The notes under the pieces: generated by a model
Database searches by the model: none
What the model saw: only the letters and a program-made list of their open reading frames with translations
Told to the model about the DNA's origin: nothing
Origin: DASQUK01 sp963813485
GTDB taxonomy: Bacteria; Actinomycetota; Acidimicrobiia; Acidimicrobiales; VFJN01
Assembly (NCBI GenBank): GCA_963813485.1
Contig: CAWEZE010000010.1
Coordinates: 62,001 to 126,000, forward strand
Reading direction: 5' to 3'
Length of the DNA: 64,000 nucleotides
Made by a program: the position numbers and the translations under genes
Shown: in pieces, positions 26,820-37,841 of the stretch
How the letters are laid out: every line of letters begins with the position of its first letter
Numbering within the stretch: position 1 is the first letter of the stretch

Positions 26820-28697
26820 GCGGGCCCCAGCGCCGCGGCGACGGCGAGTAGTTCGGCGAGCGTCAGCGTGTGGCTGGACAGGCCGTGGATCGTCCCGCCC
26901 TCCGCCCACTCGAGCTGGCCGCGTTCGGCGCTGTAGCGACCGGCGGCACCCCGGACCTCTACCCCTACGGCGTCGCCATCGGCCGGAGGGGTGAGGTGGT
27001 CGATGTCGCTCTGGACGAGCGTGAAGCCCAGGTCTCCGGCGCTCGCGTAGACCTGGGTGACGGTGCCGGCGGCGATCCTGATCGCCGGTGGTCCGAAGCC
27101 GTCGAGCTCCTGCGCGACCAGGAGGCCGGGGAGGGCGTCGGCGGCCTCGGCCACCGTCGCCGTGGCGGCCTCGTCCCATGACCGCGGTACCCGCAGTCCG
27201 GTGACACCCAGGCCGGCGGCGGCGGCGCGCAGTTCGGCGGGCGCCACGCTGCCGCTGACGACGACGTCGAGGCCGCGGCCGTGCAGCGCGACCTTCCGGC
27301 CGTCGTCAGTCACGTAGGCGACGCCGGCGTCGCCCAGGTCGATCGCCCGCACGCTCGTTCCCAAGCCGCCGAACAGACGGCCGCCCGACCAGTCCCGCGT
27401 CGACCGCACCGCCAGCCAGGCGCGCCCGTCGGTCCACGAGTCGACGGCGATCGTGGGGCCGCCGGCGCCGGTGATCGTGCCCGAGCGGTAGGACCGGAAC
27501 CCGTCGGGCAGATCGGACGGGACGGGTCCGCTGGGGCCGTTCCCCGGCCGGAACCCGGCGTCGATGGTTTCGTCCGGGGCCAGTCTGGCCGGGGTGGCGA
27601 ACGCGTCGTCGGCCACCGGCTCGTTGATCGCCACCGAGGTGACCGTGAAGCGCAGGACCGGGTCGCCGGGCCGGTCGGTGGACGCCTGGCCGCTCGCCCA
27701 CCGCGCCCGATCGGCGCCGTCAGCGGCCCGCACGGTCACCTCGAGCGGCACGAGGTGTTCGTCGTCGAGCCAGAGCTCCACCGGATCGCTGGGGTGCACC
27801 GCCCGCAGGTGGCTGCCGACGGACAGGCCGTCGAGGAACGGGCCCATCTGCGCCGCCGTCACGGCGACGCCCACGGCGTGCCGACCTGCGATCGTCCGGG
27901 TCCCGAGGCCGGTGGGCGTCGCCGCGGCCGGGGTGAAGCCGTCGACCGGGTTGATCAGCTCCAGCGGGACGGGCGAGCTCTCGGAGAACGGCTCGCGGCC
28001 TCGGACCGAGCGGACCCATCGCCGGGCCGCGTCCGAGCACGGCGCCTGGTCGGGGAGTGGGGAGCAGGCTCGCACCATCGACTGCCACCATCGCTCGCCG
28101 TCGACCGCGAGCTGGAGGTCGGCGCGGCGTGATCCAGGCCGCCGCAGCGTGAGGGCCAGCGACTCCGGTGCCTCATAGACCAGCCGCCCCTCGAACCGGC
28201 GCTCTCCGCCATCGCTCGGCGATGTCGCCCTCGACGAGTCGGAAGCTGGCGTCGACCGAGTCGATGCCGGTCTGCGCCGCCAGCACCCGGCCCGGCAGGT
28301 CGGCGGCCGCGGGGGACCGGGGTTCCGAGCCGAGGCCCACGAACACCGCCCCCGCGGCCATGCCGGCGATGGCCGCCAGCGCCGCCGCCACCACCAGGGG
28401 CCGCCGGGGCCGGGGCACGGGTGCGGCAACCCGCGGGCCCCGGCCATCGCCGGCCGCGTGGCGCCAGGAAGCCCTCGAGGAACGCAGGCGGGCCACGACC
28501 GCGGATGCCACGTCGGGAACCGCATCGACGGCCTCGAATCGGAGCGTGCCGCGAAGCCGCTCGGCGTGGCGCTCGAACCCAGAGCACTCGGCGCACGCGC
28601 CGAGGTGCTCGTCCACGTCGCGCACGTCGACGCCACCCCCGGGGAGCTCGCCGTCGAGACGGAGCGAGATCGCCGCCTGGGCGTCGTCACACCTCAC
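26816..28697 (-). CDS. Zinc-finger anti-sigma factor fused to RseB-like domain (frameshifted)
   Basis: About 627 residues. The N-terminal anti-sigma zinc-binding domain has H-x3-C-x2-C in HLGACAEC. A membrane segment (PLVVAAALAAIAGMAAGAVF) follows near residue 110. The large outer region begins RFEGRLVYEAPESLALTLRR, which resembles the LolA/MucB-RseB lipoprotein-sensing fold, and continues through a second domain containing SYRSGTITG and GYRSAE-like repeats to the stop. The frame changes near 28205. It should hold the adjacent sigma factor inactive until an envelope signal arrives. GTG 28697 overlaps the sigma gene by 11 bases. Confidence 0.75.
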
Positions 28698-29245
28698 CGG
28701 ACGCACTCTCCTCGTCGGCCGTCGACCAGCGGTGCAACCGTGACCGAGCGCTGAACATGCGGCTCTTGACCGTGCCCTCGGGCACGCCGAGCACACGGGC
28801 CGCCTCGTGATAGCGCAAGCCCAAGACCTCGACCAGCACCACGGCCTCGCGCAGGTCGACCGGCAGGCTGGCCAGGGCTGCGTCGATCTCGGCGCGCGCC
28901 TCGGGCATCGCGGTCGATGGCGTCGGCGGTGGCGCCAGGGACGCCAGGTCTGCTGCGTCGCTGGCGTGAACGGAGCTCGTCCACGCTGGCGTTGCGGGCG
29001 ATCTGGAACACCCAGGTCGAGAACTTGGCCTGGAACGTGAACGTGGGCAGTCGCCGGAACACCCGCAGGAACGTCTCCTGGGCGACGTCCTCGGCCACCC
29101 CGGCGTCGCCCAGCAGGCGGCGGAGGAATCGCCACACGGGCTGCTGGTAGGCCCGGACGAGCTGCTCGAACGCCGCCAGATCGCCCGCCGCCGCGGCTCG
29201 GATGAGGGTCGGCTCCGGTTCCTCCACGCGCTGTCCCCCTGTCAC
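28687..29245 (-). CDS. ECF-type RNA polymerase sigma factor (frameshifted)
   Basis: About 186 residues. Region 2 is present (FEQLVRAYQQPVWRFLRRLL, then VAEDVAQETFLRVFR and FSTWVFQIARN). Region 4 is LPVDLREAVVLVEVLGLRYH then EAARVLGVPEGTVKSRMF. Both are typical of the SigE/RpoE group. The frame changes near 28912, in the linker between the regions. The stop overlaps the anti-sigma start, the normal arrangement of such pairs. GTG 29245 or a GTG five codons later may be the start. It should direct transcription of this operon and other envelope genes. Confidence 0.85.
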
Positions 29246-29305
29246 CGGGCGTGCCCATGCTGATGGGCCGCCGGCTGCCTGTCCATCGCGTGGATCCGCC
29301 GCCGC

Positions 29306-30296
29306 TCACAGCTTGATGTGGACCGGGCGCGGGTCGTCGTCCGATGCCGCGTGGTCGCTCTGGCCATTGCCCTGGCGCACGACCATGCGGGGCTCATGGG
29401 GCCGCCAGCGCCAGGCCAGGCACCACGCGACCAGGAGCACGCCGAAGCCCATCAACCAGGCGATGACCTCGCTCGAGGCGCCGCCGGCGGGATCGGCGCC
29501 GGCCCGTCCGGCCGGCGACTTGCCCGCATCGACGACCGGCTCGCTCGCAGGTGGCCCGGATGAGGTGGTGCGGGACGCTGCCACCTCCGGCGGGACGGTG
29601 GTGGGCGTGGGCCGGTAGCCGGCGCGGACTTCGGCGGCCGTCACGGTCCAGTCGTCGATGTCGACGCAGGCCCCCTGGCACACCGGGTCCGACACGAGCG
29701 CGTCGTCGTCGAGGTACCGGATCGTGGGTTCGTCGAGCGGCCAAACCCGAACGATGGGGTCCGCAGGATCGACTCCGACGTAGACGGGCGAGCCGTAGAG
29801 CCAGCCGAGCGTCGTCGTGCAGGGGTCGTTGCAGATCGTCACGTCGTACACGCCGGGTGCGAGGCCTCGGGGTAGCCAGAAGGTCGCACTCACGCGCAGC
29901 GAGTAGTCACCCCTGGCCGGCGTGACCTCGTCGGCCGCCACCCGACCCAGGCGTCGATCGGTCGGATGGACGAAGGGCCAGGGGCCGCCTTCCTGCGGCG
30001 CGTCACGCTCTGACGGCGGCAGGATCCACCCGCAGGTACGCGTAGTAGGGACCGTTGCGCCACAACTCAGCGTTGGCCAGGACCCTCTCGTCGACGGTCG
30101 ACCGGGCCTGCGCCTGCGTGTAGCCGACGAATCGGACCTGCTGGCCGGGCTCGTAGCGGTCCTGATCGGGGTACAGCCAGTCGCCACCGCCCGCGCCCGC
30201 CGGTGCGGGCGCCACCAGTGTGAGTGCCGCCAGCGCCGCCGCGGCCACCGCGGCGCCGACCCGGACTCGAACCCGTCGCTCCCCCACGCGCGCCAT
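29306..30296 (-). CDS. Secreted, C-terminally anchored protein of unknown function (frameshifted)
   Basis: About 330 residues. A signal peptide (GAAVAAAALAALTLVAPAPAGA) is followed by an outer region starting GGDWLYPDQDRYEPGQQVRF that reads like a beta-sandwich (SLRVSATFWLPRGLAPGVYD, then a Cys-containing VTICNDPCTTTLGWLYGSP). A Pro/Ser/Thr linker, a C-terminal membrane segment (IAWLMGFGVLLVAWCLAW) and a short basic cytoplasmic tail follow. The frame changes near 30018. ATG 30296 has AGGAGG 6 bases upstream. No family is recognised, but the topology fits a surface receptor or wall protein. It lies just upstream of the sigma operon on the same strand. Confidence 0.65.
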
Positions 30297-30353
30297 GACC
30301 AGCCTCCTCGTCGCCACCCGGTATGACGAACGAGAGGCCGGTTTGGTTCACCG

Positions 30354-30869
30354 TCAGCCTTCGGTCGACGTCGTCCGATCGGCGGCGTTGAGGTCGACGT
30401 CGATGTTGCCGTCGGCGTCCACCGTGACGGGGTACATCGGCAGCCCTTCGCCGTCGGCAGGGAACTCGCGGCCGTCGCACTCGCCACGGACCTCGCCGGA
30501 CGAGTCGAGCAGCCGGAACACCTCGTCGTCGGCGTTCCACTGGAGGGTGCAGGCGCGTGACACACCGGGTGGCCGGGCCGCGAACGCGATCCAGCCCTCG
30601 TCGGGGTCGTCGCCGAAGTGCTGGAGGTAGATGTCCCGGTCGCCCCCGGCGGTGTCGGGGTAGAGGATCGGTCCGTTCTCCGCGATGTCCCTGGCGGCGT
30701 CCTCGGCGTCGTGCTTGGCGAACGTGTCCGACCCCAACCGCACGTCCACGGTGCCCCGGTTGGCGAGCACGGCCAGCGCCGCCGCGACCCCGATGGCCAC
30801 GACGACGCCGGCGGCCGCCACCGCCAGCGCCCGCCCGGTGTGGCCCTGCGACCGCGCGACTGGGCTCAC
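30354..30869 (-). CDS. Membrane-anchored hypothetical protein
   Basis: A 171-residue protein with an N-terminal membrane anchor (AVAAAGVVVAIGVAAALAVL) and an acidic outer domain of about 130 residues. The outer part contains FGDDPDEGWIAFAARPPGV and a Cys pair (RACTLQW, GECDGREF) that could form a disulfide. The family is not recognised. Start GTG 30869. It ends 57 bases before the ribosome site of the next secreted-protein gene, so the two may be an operon. It diverges from sucC. Confidence 0.6.
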   Translation of the reverse strand: MSPVARSQGHTGRALAVAAAGVVVAIGVAAALAVLANRGTVDVRLGSDTFAKHDAEDAARDIAENGPILYPDTAGGDRDIYLQHFGDDPDEGWIAFAARPPGVSRACTLQWNADDEVFRLLDSSGEVRGECDGREFPADGEGLPMYPVTVDADGNIDVDLNAADRTTSTEG

Positions 30870-30993
30870 GGCGCCTCGAGCAGGACGGGCTTGGGGCCGG
30901 TCGGCGACATGCCCGTAGTATCGCTAGCCGGCATCGCCCACTTCGAACCCAGCTCCCCGTCCATCGCGGGCAACATCATCGGAGGCCAGGCCC

Positions 30994-32146
30994 TTGGATC
31001 TCTACGAGTACCAAGGAAAACAGTTCTTCGCCCGCTATGGCATCCCGGTGAGCCCCGGCGAGGCCGTCACCAGCGTCGACGAGGCCGTCGCCGCCGCCGA
31101 TCGCATCGGCTATCCGGTCGTGGTCAAGGCTCAGGTGCAGGTCGGTGGCCGCGGCAAGGCCGGCGGGATCAAGCTGGCCAACGACGCCGATGAGACCCGG
31201 ACGCACGCCGGCAACATCCTGGGCATGGACATCAAGGGCCACACGGTCGAGATCCTGTGGATCGAGCGGGCCTCCGACATCGCCGAGGAGTACTACGCCA
31301 GCTTCACCCTCGACCGCTCCGCCAAGAAGCACCTCGGCCTGCTCTCGGCACGAGGCGGCGTCGACATCGAGGCCGTGGCCGCCGAGGATCCCGACGCCAT
31401 CGCCAAGATCTGGGTCGATCCCGTCGACGGGCTCACCGAGGAGCAGGCCAGCGGCCTGGGTGGCGGCCGCCCAGCTCAACCCGAGGGCCAACGACGGCAC
31501 CGTCGACATCCTCCTGAAGCTCTACAACGCCTACGTCGAGGGCGACGCCGACCTGGTGGAGATCAACCCCCTGATACTGAAGCCGACGGGCGAGGTGCAC
31601 GCGCTCGACGCCAAGGTCACGCTGGACGGCAACTCGGAGTTCAGGCACCCCGACTACGAGGCGTACGACGCCACCCAGGTGCGTGACGAGCGCGAGCAGG
31701 CGGCGCACGACAAGGGCCTGCAGTACGTCGGGCTCGACGGGTACGTGGGCGTCATCGCCAACGGCGCCGGGCTGGCCATGTCGACCGTCGACATCGTCAA
31801 CCAGGTCGGCGGCGAGCCGTCGAACTTCCTCGACATCGGCGGCGGCGCCTCGGCCGAGGTGATGACCGGCGCCCTGGAGGTCATCACCAACGACCCCAGC
31901 GTCCGCTCGATCTTCATCAACATCTTCGGTGGCATCACCAAGGGCGAGGAGGTGGCCAACGGCATCGTGGCCGCCCTCGGCCGGGTTGACATCGCCCAGC
32001 CGATCGTGATCCGCCTCGACGGCACCAACGCCGACCTCGGCCGGGAGATCCTCGAACCGCACCTGTCCGACCGGCTCCAGATGCAACCCACCATGGTCGA
32101 CGCCGCCCGCACCGCCGTCGCCCTGGCTGGCGCCGGCGCGAAGTGA
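30994..32146 (+). CDS. sucC: Succinyl-CoA synthetase beta subunit (frameshifted)
   Basis: The ADP/GDP-forming beta subunit of the TCA-cycle enzyme, about 383 residues. The ATP-grasp start MDLYEYQGKQFFARYGIPV, the nucleotide-binding KAQVQVGGRGKAGG, the metal-binding VEINPL and the C-terminal CoA-ligase domain (DIGGGASAEVMTGAL, NIFGGI) are all present. The frame changes near 31455, between EEQASGL and AAAQLNPRAND. As this enzyme is central and the rest is perfectly conserved, a sequence error is the likely cause. TTG 30994 follows GGAGG at about 30982. sucD follows after 9 bases. Confidence 0.92.
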
Positions 32147-32155
32147 GGTCGTGAC

Positions 32156-33055
32156 ATGAGCGTCTTCGTCGATGAGGCGACCAAGGTCGTCTACCAGGGC
32201 CTCACCGGCAGCCAGGGCCGCTTCTACGGGCTGCTCAACCGCGAGTACGGCACCCAGGTCGTGGCGGGCACGAACCCGCGCAAGGCCGGTAGCGACGTCG
32301 ACGGCATCCCCGTCTACGCCCGCGTTGCCGACGCCGTAGAGGCCACCGGCGCCACCGCCAGCTGCATCTTCATCCCCGCCCCCGGCGTGCGGGACGCCGT
32401 GATCGAGGCCGCCGAGGGCGGCGTCACGTTCATCGTCTGCATCACCGAGGGCGTGCCGGCTCACGACGAGGCCTGGTTCTTCAACAAGCTCCGGCGCGAC
32501 TTCCCCAACGTCCGCCTGCTCGGCCCCAACTGCCCCGGCATCATCAGCCCTGGCAAGGCCAACATCGGCATCACCGCCGGGCACATCGCCAAGTCCCCGG
32601 CGCCCGGAGAGACCGCAGTCGGCATCGTCAGCCGCTCCGGCACGCTCACCTACCAGGCGCTCTACGAGTTGAAGCTCAACGACATCGGGGTGTCTACGTG
32701 CGTCGGGATCGGGGGCGATCCGGTGCCGGGCACGTCGTTCATCGACTGCCTCGAGGCCTTCGAAGCCGACCCCGGCACCCAGGCGGTGATGATGATCGGC
32801 GAGATCGGTGGCTCCGCCGAGGAGGAGGCCGCCGAGTTCATCGCCTCGAAGATGACCAAGCCGGTCGTGGCCTACATCGCCGGCGTGACCGCGCCCCCAG
32901 GCAAGAAGATGGGCCACGCGGGCGCCATCGTCTCGGGTGGCAAGGGCACCGCACAGGCGAAGATGGACGCGCTGCGCGACGCCGACGCCAAGGTGGGCCT
33001 CAACCCCACCGAGGCCGGCCAGCTCATGGTCGAGGTGGTCCGCAACCTGGGCTGA
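32156..33055 (+). CDS. sucD: Succinyl-CoA synthetase alpha subunit
   Basis: A 299-residue alpha subunit that binds CoA and carries the phosphohistidine. It has the CoA-binding start VVYQGLTGSQGRFYGLLN, the ligase motif RLLGPNCPGIISPG, and the active-site histidine in GHAGAIVSGGKGTAQ. Together with SucC it converts succinyl-CoA to succinate with nucleotide triphosphate formation. The ATG is 9 bases after the sucC stop. The last 30 bases overlap the end of the convergent methyltransferase gene. Confidence 0.96.
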   Translation: MSVFVDEATKVVYQGLTGSQGRFYGLLNREYGTQVVAGTNPRKAGSDVDGIPVYARVADAVEATGATASCIFIPAPGVRDAVIEAAEGGVTFIVCITEGVPAHDEAWFFNKLRRDFPNVRLLGPNCPGIISPGKANIGITAGHIAKSPAPGETAVGIVSRSGTLTYQALYELKLNDIGVSTCVGIGGDPVPGTSFIDCLEAFEADPGTQAVMMIGEIGGSAEEEAAEFIASKMTKPVVAYIAGVTAPPGKKMGHAGAIVSGGKGTAQAKMDALRDADAKVGLNPTEAGQLMVEVVRNLG

Positions 33056-33894
33056 CGAGCGTCAACGTCGGCTTGCGGCCGGCGGCGATCTTGACCGACA
33101 CCGGCAGCTCGAGCTCTCCGCCGCTTTGGTACTGGGCGACGATCCGGTCGAATGCTCGGCGGATGGCTCCGCTGCATCTCCGGGGTCTGGCCCCGAACCT
33201 GCGCCGACGCCCGCACGGTGCCGTCGAGCATCGCCTCCCAGAAGGCGTCGGCCGATGGCATCCGGTGGGTGAAGGTGAGGTCGGTCACGGTGACGTCGAC
33301 CAGCCCGGCGTCGCCCAACAGGCCGGCGAACGCGGCGTCGTCGGCGTAGCGGAAGAAGGGTGGGCCGGGCGGAACCCCCTCGGCCATGGGTGCGCCCGCT
33401 TGGGCGACGGCCAGGAACAGCGCTCCCGGGAAGGGCGTGCGTTCGGGATGGTCCCATGTCGACAGGGCGGTCCTCCCGTCATCGACCAGCACTCGTGACA
33501 GCTCCGCCGCGAAACGCGGATGGTCGGCGAGGTGGGGCATGAGGAAGTTGGCTACCACGGCGTCGAATGACGCGTCCGGCAGCGGCAGCCGGTGCGCGTC
33601 GCCCTGACGGAACTCGAGCTCGGGCTGGAGGCGCCGAGCCAGGTCGACGCAGCCGGACGCGAGGTCCACGCCGAGCACCGACGCGCCCCGAGCGGCCGCC
33701 CGGGCGGCCACGTAGCCGGGGCCGGTGCCGACGTCGAGCACCCGGGAGCCGCGGCCGACGCCGGCGGCATCGAGCAGCGCCTCGGCTGCCCTCGTGGTGA
33801 GCGAACCGAAGCGGCGGTCGTACTCGTCGGCGACCTTCGAGTAGCCGTTGCCCTCGAACTCGACGAAGGCCTCGATGTCGATCTCGGTGGACAT
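33024..33894 (-). CDS. SAM-dependent methyltransferase (frameshifted)
   Basis: About 290 residues, a class I Rossmann-fold methyltransferase of the UbiE/Methyltransf_11 type. Motif I is RVLDVGTGPGYVAA, motif II acidic residue VLGVDLASG, and motif IV DASFDAVVANFLMPHL. The C-terminal part in the next frame reads AIRRAFDRIVAQYQSGGELE to a stop inside the sucD 3' end. The frame changes near 33180. The substrate is unknown, as the family covers quinones, lipids and small molecules. Confidence 0.78.
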
Positions 33895-33959
33895 GGGCCG
33901 AACCTACGACGGGCGCCTGGTCCGGTCATCGGAGGATCTGCCCAAGTTGGGCCGCCGAC

Positions 33960-36539
33960 TTACCCATCTTGGGTCGTGAACCCTCGGGCCCTGGCCAACG
34001 AGGCGGCCTCGACGCGGTTGGCGGCACCGAGCCGGGCGAGCACCGCGGACACGTGGTGATCGACGGTGCGGCGGGAGATGACCAGCTCCGCGGCGATGTC
34101 GGCGTTGGTCAATCCTTCGGACAGAAGGCGCAGAACCTCGACCTGCCGAGGGGTCAGACCGCCGAGGTTCGCTCTCGTGCTGGCTCGCGGTCCCCGCGGG
34201 ATCCCGCGGGCGCCCAAGGCGCGGAGCCGTGACCGGACACGCCTTGCGGCCGCAGGGGCGTCCATGCCGTCGAAGGTCTCCAGCGCCGAGCGGAGCATCC
34301 GCACGTTCCCGGACAGCGCCGCCACGAGACCGGCCTGGTAGCCGGAGCCACGAACGCGCCACCAGTCGGCGGCCTCGTCCCACCTTGCCGACAATGCGAG
34401 GCGAAAGGGGTCGGCGGGGACCGTCCGGACGTCGGGGCACCGTCCCGTCGGGGCGAGCCACAACGCGAGGGCGCCCACCCACCACGGGTGGGCCCGATCG
34501 TCGGCCAGTCGGAGCACGTCGTTCAGCTCGTCTTCAGCTCGTCGACGGCTACCGGCCGATCGCCGCTGATCCATGCCAGCTCGGCCCGCGCCACCGCACA
34601 CGGGGCGAGCCGGATCAGGTCCCCGGTTCCGACCGCCATCTCCCAGCCTCGCTCGAGCGTCACGCGGGCCTCCACGTCGCCCCGGCGGCTCTGGATCAGC
34701 CCGAGGGTCACCAGCGCTTGGATCTGCGCGACGCCGGACTGCTCGCTGCGGCGTAAGCACAGTCCGGGCGTCCTCGGCCGCGCCGGTCCAGTCGTCCTGC
34801 TCGAGGCGGAGCCACGAGCGCATCGCCAGCATGTACTGCGCGTACCTGAGCAGCTCCCGCTCGTCCGCGAACCGGAGGGCGGCGGCGATGGCGTCGGCGG
34901 CCTCCTCGTAGCATCGTTGCTCCATGTACTCGTAGGCGAGGTTGAGAGCGGCCCGGCCGGCGTGGTCGTCCAGGCCGGCATCCACGGCGAGCCGGAACGA
35001 CTCCCGCAAGAGCACCGGACCGTCGTCCTCGCCGAGCATCCGTCGCGCCGTGCCGACGTTGTTGAGCGCATGGCTCGTCGCTTCGTCGTCACCGAGCCGC
35101 CGACCCAGTTCCAGGGCCCGCCGGCCCCACGCCACCGCGGCCTCGCCCTCGTTCGCCAGCATGAACAGCTGCGACAGGTTGCTGTACGCCATGGCCAACT
35201 CGTGTCCCGGCGGCAGGGATTCCAAGACCTCGACGGCCGCGTGGGCGGCCCGCTCCGCTTCGGTCCGCAGTCCCGCCGCGGACGCGACCCGAGACTGCCA
35301 GCGCAGGTTCTCTCCGGCCTTCGACCGGTTGCCCAAGGACTCCCACGCCCGGACCGCGGCCCGACGGCCTTCGAGCGCGTCGTCGGCCCGAAAGGCCCGA
35401 AACGCGCTGTCGGCGTACGCCTCGAGGAGCTCGGCCCGTGCGATGCTGGCCGGCACGCCGGTCGCGAGCGCGGCCTCGAAGTACCGCGCCGCCTCCCGGT
35501 GGCCTCGGGCCGCCGCGGCCAGTCGCCCGGCAGCGACCGAGTGGACGGCGACGGCATTGATGTCCCCCGCCTCCCTGGCGTGGTGAGCCAAGCGCGCGGG
35601 ATCCGCATCGACGCTCGCTAGCCGAGCGAGGACCGCCTCGTTGAGCCGCATGCGGCGATGTGTCGGCAGCGACGCTTCGACGGCGAGTCGTGCCAACTCG
35701 TGTCGAAACCACATGCCGTCGCCGCCCGCAAGCAAGAGTCCCGACGCCAATGCCTCGTCCCTGCCCCCCGCAGGCTCCACCAACCACGTCTCCGCTCGTC
35801 CCGGCACGACCGAGACGAGCTCCAACAGCGCACGCGCCTCCGCCGGCAGCGGCTCCACGCGCGCCATCACGGCGTCCCGGACGGTCACGGGCACCGCCCC
35901 CCCGGGGCCGGCGAGCACTTCGGTCAGGAAGAACGGATTCCCGCCCGTGAGGGCGTGGAGCTGCTCCGGCGACCGGCCCGATGCCGCCGCCAGCCGAGCC
36001 ACGGCCGCCGGGCTCAGAGGCTCGAGCCGCACATGCGCCACGTATCGAGCCGGCGTGTGGCCGAGCACGCGGCTGATCGCCCCGGCGGTGGGATCGTCCT
36101 CGCGGTACGTGATCAGGATCAGGCCCGCCATCGCCTCCAGGCGTCTCCCCAGCCAGACCAGGAGATCGAGGCTCGCCTCGTCCGCCCAGTGCACGTCCTC
36201 GACCACCAACACCCGGTGCGGGCGCCGACCGAGCGAGTCGAGAACTGCCTCGAAGACCAACTCCCGCGGCGCGTCCTCGGCGAGGAGGGCGGCGAGCCGA
36301 CCACCGGCGCCCCTGGCGGCGTCGCGGATCGGTCCCAGGGGCCGCGGTGTGTGCAGCGGATCGCAACCGCCCCACAGGACGACCGGCGTCGGCAGGCACT
36401 CGCCGAGGAAACGCGTGACCAGCGCCGTCTTGCCGATGCCGGCCTCGCCTGACACGACGGCGAGCCGGCCGACCTTTGCGCTCCGCTCGAACTGGCGGTG
36501 CAGCTCGGCCAGCGCCTCGTCCCGCTCCAACAGCTCCAC
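33960..36539 (-). CDS. LuxR-family (LAL) ATP-dependent regulator
   Basis: An 859-residue regulator. The N-terminal AAA-type ATPase has Walker A SGEAGIGKTALV near 30 and Walker B HRVLVVEDVHWAD near 110. TPR-like repeats follow from about 350 to 620, then the C-terminal LuxR helix-turn-helix (LTPRQVEVLRLLSEGLTNAD then IAAELVISRRTVDHH). Residues around 595-670 (34525-34755) read out of frame. The protein-like sequence SGVAQIQALVTLGLIQSRRG is found one frame over, implying two compensating indels. It is a different subfamily from the LAL protein at 11134. Targets are unknown. Confidence 0.88.
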   Translation of the reverse strand: MELLERDEALAELHRQFERSAKVGRLAVVSGEAGIGKTALVTRFLGECLPTPVVLWGGCDPLHTPRPLGPIRDAARGAGGRLAALLAEDAPRELVFEAVLDSLGRRPHRVLVVEDVHWADEASLDLLVWLGRRLEAMAGLILITYREDDPTAGAISRVLGHTPARYVAHVRLEPLSPAAVARLAAASGRSPEQLHALTGGNPFFLTEVLAGPGGAVPVTVRDAVMARVEPLPAEARALLELVSVVPGRAETWLVEPAGGRDEALASGLLLAGGDGMWFRHELARLAVEASLPTHRRMRLNEAVLARLASVDADPARLAHHAREAGDINAVAVHSVAAGRLAAAARGHREAARYFEAALATGVPASIARAELLEAYADSAFRAFRADDALEGRRAAVRAWESLGNRSKAGENLRWQSRVASAAGLRTEAERAAHAAVEVLESLPPGHELAMAYSNLSQLFMLANEGEAAVAWGRRALELGRRLGDDEATSHALNNVGTARRMLGEDDGPVLLRESFRLAVDAGLDDHAGRAALNLAYEYMEQRCYEEAADAIAAALRFADERELLRYAQYMLAMRSWLRLEQDDWTGAAEDARTVLTPQRAVRRRADPSAGDPRADPEPPGRRGGPRDARARLGDGGRNRGPDPARPVCGGAGRAGMDQRRSAGSRRRAEDELNDVLRLADDRAHPWWVGALALWLAPTGRCPDVRTVPADPFRLALSARWDEAADWWRVRGSGYQAGLVAALSGNVRMLRSALETFDGMDAPAAARRVRSRLRALGARGIPRGPRASTRANLGGLTPRQVEVLRLLSEGLTNADIAAELVISRRTVDHHVSAVLARLGAANRVEAASLARARGFTTQDG

Positions 36540-36570
36540 AGTGCTTGGAGCAGGCTAGCGCCAGGTGTCG

Positions 36571-37793
36571 TCAGGGTTGGCCGGGAGGCGGGGGCGGCAA
36601 CCGGGACGTCGGCGGTGGCGGTTGCGGCGACCGCGGCGGTTGCGCGGCGGCGGGTTGTTGCCAGGGGCCCGGTTGTTGCTCCGGCGGCGGGTTGTTGCCA
36701 GGGGCCCGGTTGTTGCCCGACGCTCGGTGGTTGCCAGGCGGCGTGCTCCCCGGCCGGTGGCCCCGGACGGCCGAAAACCGACGGTCCCGGCGTCATCTGC
36801 GGCGACTCGCCGGTCTGCATGTGCAGGAGCTGGGCGCCGAGCGCGACCGTCCCTCCTGCGACCAATAGGGCGATCCCGATGCTCGTGGGACTGCTCTCCT
36901 GCATGGCATCGGCGATGATCAGGACGATGCCCAGCGCCACCCCGCCGGCGCCGATGACGGTCGACGCCCGGCGGCCGCTTCGGGCGCCGAGCCATGCCAC
37001 CACGAGACCGGCGACGATCGCTGCGGCGCCGGCGCCCGCCGCCTCGAGGTCCTCGCCGAGGAATGCGATCCCGGCCGGTATCGCCGCGAGGGCCGCCACC
37101 ACGAACGGGGTCGCAGTCCCGGCGAACCCCCGCCGGTCCAGCAGCCGCCCGGCCACCAGGTAGGCGGCTCCGAACATCAGCGAGACGATGCCCAGCGTCG
37201 TGGGGTCGGGCTCATCGCCCTGGCTGGTGACCTCATCGTCCCCGGGGAACGGCTCGTCGGGTGACGAACGGGCTCTCGTCGACGAAGGTCGCCTCGAACC
37301 CGGCGGAGAACGGCTCCTCCGTGAACTGGAACGCCAGCAGCACCACCGCCACCAATGCGGTGCCCAGGAGCAACGGACGGCCACGCGCCGGGCCGACCAC
37401 GTACGACACCAGCCACACCAGCGCTGACAAGGCCAGGATCCCTTCGGCCGACCACGGCGGCACGCCGTCGGCGTCGAACGTCAGGAAGTAGAAGAACGGC
37501 GGAACCGCCAACGCGATGGCGGTCACCCCCGCCGTGGCGGCGGGGCTCTCGGCGAACCAGTGCAGCAGGGCGTAGCCGGCCGCGGCCACCACCAGGCACA
37601 GGATGATGCCCGGCAGCCGGGACCCGTCGCTGAACCCCTCCTCGCCCACCTGAGCGTCGCCGGAGATGATCACGACGCCCGCGACGGCCAGCGCGCACCC
37701 GGCGCCCGCGAGCGAGATCCACAGCCGCGGCTCGGCTCGCCGTCCGCCCCAGGCCCCCAATCGGGCGACCAGGCCCTCCCCTTCAGTAGCCAT
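36571..37793 (-). CDS. Multi-pass membrane protein with Pro/Gln-rich tail (frameshifted)
   Basis: About 407 residues. At least nine hydrophobic segments are visible: LWISLAGAGCALAVAGVVII, LPGIILCLVVAAAGYALLHW, AGVTAIALAVPPFFYFLTF and later ones to SIGIALLVAGGTVALG. A cytoplasmic or outer tail built of QQPGPWQQPAA-like repeats ends PPTSRLPPPPPGQP. Frame changes lie near 37262 and 36690. Conserved architecture is not recognised. It resembles DUF2157- or other uncharacterised actinobacterial integral membrane proteins with Pro/Gln tails. ATG 37793. Confidence 0.6.
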
Positions 37794-37841
37794 CCCGCGA
37801 CCCTAGGCCACGCCGGATCCGTGGTCGGGCGCCGGTCCCGC

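Noticed and set aside
30255..30285. A tRNA T-loop-like sequence (GGGTTCGAGTCC) on the minus strand
   Set aside because: It lies in the signal-peptide region of a credible gene, and the remaining cloverleaf arms and acceptor stem cannot be formed around it.
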